From Brachyspira sp949287565 (lineage in GTDB: Bacteria > Spirochaetota > Brachyspiria > Brachyspirales > Brachyspiraceae), in assembly GCF_036997615.1 (NCBI RefSeq), contig NZ_JAWLQA010000073.1: a stretch of DNA of 9,430 nt; one strand, written 5' to 3'. The translations under genes were made by a program, and so were the position numbers. Of this stretch, positions 4,968 through 9,430 are shown in pieces (position 1 is the first letter of the stretch; every line of letters starts with the position of its first letter). Under the pieces are notes generated by a model. The model was not told the origin of the DNA, ran no database searches, and was given only the letters and a program-made list of their open reading frames with translations.

Positions 4968-6891
4968 AGAAAGACTTTTATTTTTATCAGAGATTTTTTT
5001 GGGACTTGTAGTATTAATATTATTATACACTTTGCATAAAACTATACATGGTGCTATAGAATATATTATTTTCTTTATACCATATTTTATTTTGGGAAGA
5101 GATGTATTCAAAAATGCAGCTTTAGATTTCATTAAAGGAAAGTTTATGCGTGAAAGTTTTCTTATGAGTATTGCTACAGTGGGAGCTATTATACTTCATG
5201 AACTTCCTGAGGCATTAGCAGTATTAATGTTTTATAGAGTAGGTGAATACTTTGAGGATATGGCAGTTGATAAATCTAAGCGAACAATAGCTGCATTGAT
5301 GGCAATAAGACCTGATTCTGCAAATATTATAAGAAAGAATGGAAATGTTGAAAAGGTTGATATATTAGAAGTACATATCAATGATAGTATAATAATAAAT
5401 CCATTTGAAAAAGTGCCTCTTGATTCTATTATATATGAAGGTGAAAGCTGGATTGATACTAAAGCTTTAACAGGTGAGAGCATGCCTAGAAGTGTTAAAG
5501 TTAATGATGAAATTTTAGCTGGAACTATTAATGGCGATAACACTATAAAGGCAAAAGTTATAAGAGCTTATGGAGAATCATCTATAGCAAAAATATTGAA
5601 ATTAGTTCAGGATTCGCAAAACAGAAAAGCTAATATTGAGCAGTTTATAAGCAGATTTGCAGGTATATATACTCCTATAGTGGTATTTGGGGCAATTTTC
5701 CTTACTGTAATACCTACTATAATATACGGTACAGAAGTTTTTGATAATTGGTTTAAACGTTCTTTGACTCTATTAGTTGTATCTTGTCCTTGTGCATTTA
5801 TGGTTGGAATTCCTTTGACATATTTTGCTTCTATAGGAAGGGCTTCTAAATTTGGAATAATGGTTAAAGGCGGAGTATTTTTGGATTTGCTTGCTAAGGT
5901 TGATAAAGTTATTTTTGATAAAACAGGAACTCTTACAAAAGGAGAATTTTCTATAAGAGATATACATAATACAGGTTTATATGATAATGAAACTTTATTA
6001 AAATATGCTGCTTATGCTGAAACAGGTTCTTCTCATCCGATTGCAGTATCAATAGTTGAGCATTATAAAAATCATCATAATGGTGTTATAAATGATGGTT
6101 TAATTTCAAGTCATAAAGATATAAGCGGAAAAGGTGCTTCATCAATAGTTGAAAATAAAAATATATTGATCGGAGGACTTGATTTATTAAAACAAAATAA
6201 TGTTGAAATAGCAGAAATCAAAGAAAATATCAATGTTCATATTGCTGTAGACTCAAAATATGCAGGCGGATTCTTTATTGATGATAGTGTTAAAGATGAT
6301 ACTAAGGAAGCTATTGATTTATTAAATTCAATGAATATAAAAACTGCATTAATAAGCGGCGATAATGTTGACAGAGTAGAAGCATTTGCAAAAGAGATGA
6401 ATATTCAATCATTCAAAGGGGGCTGTTTGCCTGAGGATAAAGTAACTGTATTAGAAGAAATGATGAAAGATTCAAAGGCTTCAATATTCGTAGGCGATGG
6501 TATAAATGATGCTCCTTCTCTTGCCCGTGCTGATATTGGTATTGCTATGGGAGGACTTGGTTCTGATGCTGCTATAGAAAATGCAGATGTTGTAATTATG
6601 GATGATAAGCCTTCTAAAGTTGCTCTTGCTATAAAGCTAGCTAAGAAAAATCATGCAGTAGTTTTGCAAAATATACTTTTAGCATTAGTAATAAAATTCG
6701 GAGCTATTGTATTAGGAGCTTTAGGACTTGCATCTATGTGGCTTGCTATTTTTGCTGATACAGGCGTTACTATGATAGTGGTATTAAATGCATTAAGACT
6801 TCTTTATCCTTTAGGTGAAAAAGAAGAGGCTGTTAATATAGACACTAAAACTTGCGATATAAAAGTTACTAACTGCGGTTGCGGACATTAA
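4954..6891 (+). CDS. P1B-2-type heavy-metal (Zn/Cd/Pb) exporting P-type ATPase, ZntA/CadA-like
   Basis: A 645-residue inner-membrane pump that, in this family, uses ATP to export Zn(II), Cd(II) or Pb(II). Order of motifs: membrane helices in the first 120 residues; actuator TGES (173-176); CPC in the sixth helix (C278, C280); phosphorylation site DKTGTLTKG (D322); nucleotide-domain HP motif (H361-P362); hinge GDGINDAP (514-521); and the last helices NILLALVIKF...WLAIFADTG. K581 and D602 sit where E. coli ZntA has its conserved Lys and Asp, the signature of the Zn/Cd/Pb group rather than copper pumps. There is no N-terminal HMA domain or GMTCxxC motif, so it is shorter than ZntA. Instead the C-terminus ends C634-x6-C641-x-C643-x-H645, a likely metal-binding tail. 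It overlaps the repressor gene by 14 bp (20 if ATG 4948 is used) and is followed by a terminator, so the two form a self-contained operon induced by metal. Exact metal preference cannot be read from sequence. Confidence 0.93.
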   Translation: MLKNKERLLFLSEIFLGLVVLILLYTLHKTIHGAIEYIIFFIPYFILGRDVFKNAALDFIKGKFMRESFLMSIATVGAIILHELPEALAVLMFYRVGEYFEDMAVDKSKRTIAALMAIRPDSANIIRKNGNVEKVDILEVHINDSIIINPFEKVPLDSIIYEGESWIDTKALTGESMPRSVKVNDEILAGTINGDNTIKAKVIRAYGESSIAKILKLVQDSQNRKANIEQFISRFAGIYTPIVVFGAIFLTVIPTIIYGTEVFDNWFKRSLTLLVVSCPCAFMVGIPLTYFASIGRASKFGIMVKGGVFLDLLAKVDKVIFDKTGTLTKGEFSIRDIHNTGLYDNETLLKYAAYAETGSSHPIAVSIVEHYKNHHNGVINDGLISSHKDISGKGASSIVENKNILIGGLDLLKQNNVEIAEIKENINVHIAVDSKYAGGFFIDDSVKDDTKEAIDLLNSMNIKTALISGDNVDRVEAFAKEMNIQSFKGGCLPEDKVTVLEEMMKDSKASIFVGDGINDAPSLARADIGIAMGGLGSDAAIENADVVIMDDKPSKVALAIKLAKKNHAVVLQNILLALVIKFGAIVLGALGLASMWLAIFADTGVTMIVVLNALRLLYPLGEKEEAVNIDTKTCDIKVTNCGCGH

Positions 6892-6912
6892 TTATTGATA
6901 ATTATATTTTTT

Positions 6913-6949
6913 ATAGATGCATGATTATTATTCATGCATCTATTTTTTT
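6913..6949 (+). terminator. Intrinsic terminator of the metal operon
   Basis: ATAGATGCATGA (6913-6924) pairs perfectly with TCATGCATCTAT (6932-6943) around a seven-base loop TTATTAT, followed by a T7 tract (6943-6949). It begins 21 bases after the ATPase stop. The U tract is only on the plus strand; on the minus strand the stem is followed by AAAAAA, so it serves the ATPase rather than the convergent permease. The tract overlaps the TAA stop of the permease gene. Confidence 0.85.
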
Positions 6950-8108
6950 ATTTATTTTTTATAGTCTTTCTTATCATAAATTTATGCATAATAAACATAA
7001 GTGCTAAAATCAATATCAAATAAAAAGGAAGTAATGATATTGATATATGATTTGCAATGTAGCCGAATAAAGGAGGCATTGCAAGAGTACCTATATAAGC
7101 ACTAGCCATTTGTACTCCTATTATAGCTTGTGAATTTTCAGCGCCAAAATTACTCGGAGTTGAATGTATTATAGAAGGATATATAGGAGCACAGCCTAAA
7201 CCTATAATTATAAAACCTATTAAAGATACGATATTTACAGCAGGAATAATCATTAATATCATGCCTATCAAAATTAATGACTCGCCTAAAACTATCATTT
7301 GATTATCGTTTAATTTCATTGTTATAAATCCAGATATAGCTCTTCCCACAGTGATTCCCATATAAAATAAACTTCCAAATGAAGCTGCAGTTTTTATATC
7401 CACTCCTTTATATAGATTTAAATAACTGCTTGCCCATAATCCTGTTGTAGCTTCAAGTGCACAATAACAAAAAAAGCATATCATAATTTCTCTGGCACCA
7501 GGTATTTTTATTATTTCTTTTAAGCTTAAAACTTTTGTACTTATTTTTTCTTTATTTTCTTTATCATTTTTCTTCCATAGAGAAAGGCTGAAAAATAAAA
7601 TAGCAGTGAGTATAATCTGCATTATTGATATATATCTGTATCCTGCATTCCAATTATTATTAGTAAGTGCATATCCCATTATATATGGTCCAATTGTTGC
7701 ACCTATTCCCCACATACAATGAAGCCAGCTCATATGTTTGCTTTCATAATGAAGAGCCACATAATTATTTAAAGAAGCATCAACACTTCCAGCACCTAAT
7801 CCATAAGGTATAGCCCAAACACAAAGAAATAAATATGAATGAGTAATAGAAAATCCAAAAAGAGCTATAGCCGTCATTGCTACATTGAATGCAGTTATTT
7901 TTCCTGTACCAAATTTTTTAGTAAGTCTGTCGCTTTGTAAACTAGAAATTATAGTACCTGCTGATATGATCATTGATATTATACCAGCATAGGAAATTGG
8001 TACATTCAATTCTTTATGCATAGTAGGCCATGCTGAACCAAGAAGTGCATCCGGAAGCCCTAAACTTATAAAAGATAAATATATAATAGCAAGGAGTAAA
8101 TTAACCAT
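6948..8108 (-). CDS. Major facilitator superfamily permease, FucP-like branch, substrate unknown
   Basis: A roughly 386-residue inner-membrane transporter with about 12 hydrophobic helices in two halves separated by a charged loop (KKNDKENKEKISTKVLSLKE, about 180-199). Family marks are an N-terminal GLPDALLGSAWP (17-28), the loop 2-3 motif SDRLTKKFGTGK (related to the MFS motif A, GxLaDrxGrk), GLGAGSVDASLNNYVA in helix 4 and SWLHCMWGIGATIGP in helix 5. The last two resemble the sugar-type FucP group. Secondary transport of a sugar or other small solute is likely, but no substrate can be named. An ATG at 8198 would add 30 residues rich in Asn/Tyr/Lys without a ribosome binding site. The ATG at 8108 has CGGA eight bases upstream and starts directly with the first helix, so I prefer it. 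The gene converges on the metal operon with 56 bp between stops and is divergent from rsgA. Its promoter is unclear: TATAAT occurs at 8141-8136 and 8174-8169 (minus) without a good -35. No link to metal handling is evident. Confidence 0.85.
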   Translation of the reverse strand: MVNLLLAIIYLSFISLGLPDALLGSAWPTMHKELNVPISYAGIISMIISAGTIISSLQSDRLTKKFGTGKITAFNVAMTAIALFGFSITHSYLFLCVWAIPYGLGAGSVDASLNNYVALHYESKHMSWLHCMWGIGATIGPYIMGYALTNNNWNAGYRYISIMQIILTAILFFSLSLWKKNDKENKEKISTKVLSLKEIIKIPGAREIMICFFCYCALEATTGLWASSYLNLYKGVDIKTAASFGSLFYMGITVGRAISGFITMKLNDNQMIVLGESLILIGMILMIIPAVNIVSLIGFIIIGLGCAPIYPSIIHSTPSNFGAENSQAIIGVQMASAYIGTLAMPPLFGYIANHISISLLPFYLILILALMFIMHKFMIRKTIKNK

Positions 8109-8208
8109 ATTAAATATCCGTAAAGTTATTTGAATATTATAATACAAATAATTTTTTATTGAATAGTTATTATATAATAAATCTTTTTTATTTAGCATAA
8201 TAATAAAA

Positions 8209-8236
8209 TTGACAAAACTTTTATATTTAGTATTAT
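8209..8236 (+). promoter_or_regulatory. Promoter of rsgA
   Basis: A perfect TTGACA (8209-8214), a 16-base spacer and TATTAT (8231-8236) match 11 of 12 consensus bases. A second hexamer TATAAT overlaps at 8236-8241 but with a 21-base spacer. Transcription would begin near 8243, leaving a leader of about 28 bases before the TTG start. It lies in the 162-bp divergent gap shared with the permease gene. Confidence 0.6.
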
Positions 8237-8257
8237 ATAATAGTAATATTAAATTTT

Positions 8258-8261
8258 GGGG
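8258..8261 (+). promoter_or_regulatory. Shine-Dalgarno deciding the rsgA TTG start
   Basis: GGGG (in TTTTGGGGATAA) lies nine bases before TTG at 8271. The earlier in-frame TTG at 8256 overlaps this site and has no binding site of its own. No in-frame ATG occurs until well inside the OB domain, so a TTG start is required. Confidence 0.55.
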
Positions 8262-8270
8262 ATAAAAATA

Positions 8271-9374
8271 TTGAAAATAAAAGATATTGGCTTTGATGAA
8301 TATTTTGAGAAGTTGGCATTAGAAAGTTTGAATGTTAATTCTTTAGAAGAAATTAATAATGAAGAACTTGTTCCGGCAAGAGTGATAAGGATTAATAAAA
8401 GATATTATACTTTGTTTTCTGATGAGGGTGAGTTTTTAGCAAGAATTAAAGGAAAGATAAGATATAATTCTGAAATACAAAGCGAGCTTCCTGTAGTTGG
8501 TGATTGGGTATTAATGAAAAAATCGGATAATAATGCTTTTATTGATACCATACTCACTAGGAAAAATATTTTATATAGAAAAGCTAATGTTAAAAAAAAT
8601 GATATTCAGGCTATAGTAAGTAATATTGATTATGCCTTTATTATAGTAGGAATTGATAATGAAATGCCAATGTCAGCAATAGCAAGATATTTGTCAGTTG
8701 TTCATACTTCTGGTATAAAGCCAATAATTGCAATTAGTAAAATAGATTTGTATGAAGATGCTGAATATAAAGAATTGTTGGCTGCCATAAAAGAAACTTA
8801 TCCTAATGAAACAGCATTTGCCTACAGTTCAAAAACAGGCAAGAATGCAGATACATTTTTAAAATATATTAAGAAAGATACTTCATCAGTTTTTATAGGT
8901 GCATCCGGTGCTGGTAAATCCACTATTATTAATTATCTTTTGAAAGATGAGAAGATGAAAACTCAGGAAGTAAGAGAATATGATTTTAAAGGAATGCATA
9001 CTACTACACATAGAGAGCTTTTAGTGTTAGACAGCGGAGGTGTTGTAATAGATACTCCGGGTTTAAGAAATTTAGGCTTATGGGAAGATGATAAAGGCAT
9101 AAAGAAAACTTTTGAAGATTTGGAAGAGTACGCTAAAAAATGTAAGTTTAAAGATTGTACGCATCAACATGAGCCAGATTGTTATATATTGGAACTTCTT
9201 GAAAATGATGAAATACCTTATGAAAGATACGATGCCTATATAACTCTGCTTAATGAAAATAGAGAATTGCAGAAAAGTTCTATAGAGATAAAAAAAGACA
9301 GAAAGATGGCATTAAAGAAAATCACAAAGCATAGAAATAATTATAAAAAGATTAATGTTAAAAATAAGAAATAG
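8271..9374 (+). CDS. rsgA: Ribosome small subunit-dependent GTPase RsgA (YjeQ/CpgA)
   Basis: A 367-residue cytoplasmic, circularly permuted GTPase that in this family helps the late maturation of the 30S ribosomal subunit. Domains in order: an N-terminal OB fold for rRNA binding (about 35-90, VPARVIRINKRYYTLFSD and PVVGDWVLMKK); the permuted G domain with G4 SKID (156-159), G5 SSK (186-188), G1 P-loop GASGAGKST (210-218) and G3 DTPG (261-264); and a C-terminal zinc-binding region with C291-x4-C296-x-H298-x5-C304. The G4-G5-G1-G3 order is diagnostic. G4 has Ser where many GTPases have Asn, but Thr or Ser-like variants occur in this family. A lysine-rich tail ends the protein and fits RNA contact. 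The start is most likely TTG at 8271, preceded by GGGG at nine bases; a TTG at 8256 would add five residues. It has its own near-consensus promoter and no neighbour in an operon inside the window. Length is slightly above the usual 290-350 residues. Confidence 0.93.
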   Translation: MKIKDIGFDEYFEKLALESLNVNSLEEINNEELVPARVIRINKRYYTLFSDEGEFLARIKGKIRYNSEIQSELPVVGDWVLMKKSDNNAFIDTILTRKNILYRKANVKKNDIQAIVSNIDYAFIIVGIDNEMPMSAIARYLSVVHTSGIKPIIAISKIDLYEDAEYKELLAAIKETYPNETAFAYSSKTGKNADTFLKYIKKDTSSVFIGASGAGKSTIINYLLKDEKMKTQEVREYDFKGMHTTTHRELLVLDSGGVVIDTPGLRNLGLWEDDKGIKKTFEDLEEYAKKCKFKDCTHQHEPDCYILELLENDEIPYERYDAYITLLNENRELQKSSIEIKKDRKMALKKITKHRNNYKKINVKNKK

Positions 9375-9430
9375 TTTAAAGTGATAAACGAGCAGCTGAT
9401 AACTAATTAGTAATTTATGATTATGAATAA
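9375..9430. other. Short 3' flank after rsgA
   Basis: These 56 bases show no gene start that can be followed, no hairpin with a T run and no tRNA. If rsgA has an intrinsic terminator it lies beyond the window. Confidence 0.4.

Noticed and set aside
5232..5543. 103-codon minus-strand frame inside the metal ATPase
   Set aside because: It lies wholly antisense to the actuator region (TGES) of a well-supported ATPase and resembles no known protein.
8167..8180. TTATTATATAATAA palindrome as a second metal-repressor operator
   Set aside because: It lacks the AAGTAT core and the length of the 4517-4556 site, and such pure A/T palindromes are expected by chance at this composition.
8109..8198. 30-residue N-terminal extension of the permease
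   Set aside because: There is no ribosome binding site before the ATG at 8198, and the Asn/Tyr/Lys-rich segment is unlike the family; the ATG at 8108 has CGGA at good spacing and opens on the first helix.

Overview
The DNA is very AT-rich, with poly-A/T-laden intergenic stretches, AAA/ATA/TTA-dominated codons, good Shine-Dalgarno sequences and a lipoprotein signal peptide with a relaxed lipobox. Together with a DUF4954 protein (a family I know from Bacteroidetes and spirochaetes), this points to an anaerobic host-associated spirochaete. Brachyspira is the best guess. That assignment is inference from composition and protein flavour, not a database result.

Layout, left to right. (1) Positions 1-79 hold a promoter-like sequence on the minus strand that would drive a gene beyond the left edge. 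(2) 80-2964, minus strand, is a probable two-gene operon: a DUF4954 left-handed beta-helix-like protein of unknown function, followed 29 bp later by prmA, the ribosomal protein L11 methyltransferase. (3) 2965-3370 is gene-free. It holds a 23-bp exact direct repeat 144 bp apart, a perfect 11-bp hairpin attached to one copy, and an 11-bp tandem repeat in the DUF4954 leader. (4) 3371-3969, minus strand, is a lipoprotein gene split by a one-base frame change at an A6 run. Read through, it would encode about 199 residues. (5) 3970-4568 is about 600 bp without genes. At its right end lies a near-consensus promoter overlapped by a 40-bp almost perfect palindrome. (6) 4569-6891, plus strand, is a zinc-type metal-resistance operon: an ArsR/SmtB repressor overlapping a P1B-2 (ZntA/CadA-like) metal-exporting ATPase, closed by an intrinsic terminator. 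(7) 6948-8108, minus strand, is a convergent 12-helix MFS permease. (8) 8271-9374, plus strand, is rsgA, the ribosome small-subunit GTPase, divergent from the MFS gene and probably starting at TTG. (9) The last 56 bp show no gene.

The best-integrated system is the metal operon. The repressor keeps the four-ligand alpha-5 zinc site of SmtB (D116, H118, H129, E132) and also has Cys/His at the alpha-3 position. The palindrome covers the -10 box and start point of its own promoter. The pump has the CPC, Lys and Asp residues typical of Zn/Cd/Pb exporters. Inferred logic: metal binding releases the repressor and the pump exports the metal. The pump has no N-terminal HMA domain but ends in a short Cys/His-rich tail.

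prmA and rsgA both serve the ribosome but are far apart and separately transcribed. I found no CRISPR array, tRNA, rRNA, insertion sequence or phage gene. The less ordinary items are the frame-split lipoprotein with a slippery heptamer in the correct register, the repressor's operator geometry, the tailed pump, and the paired intergenic repeats.
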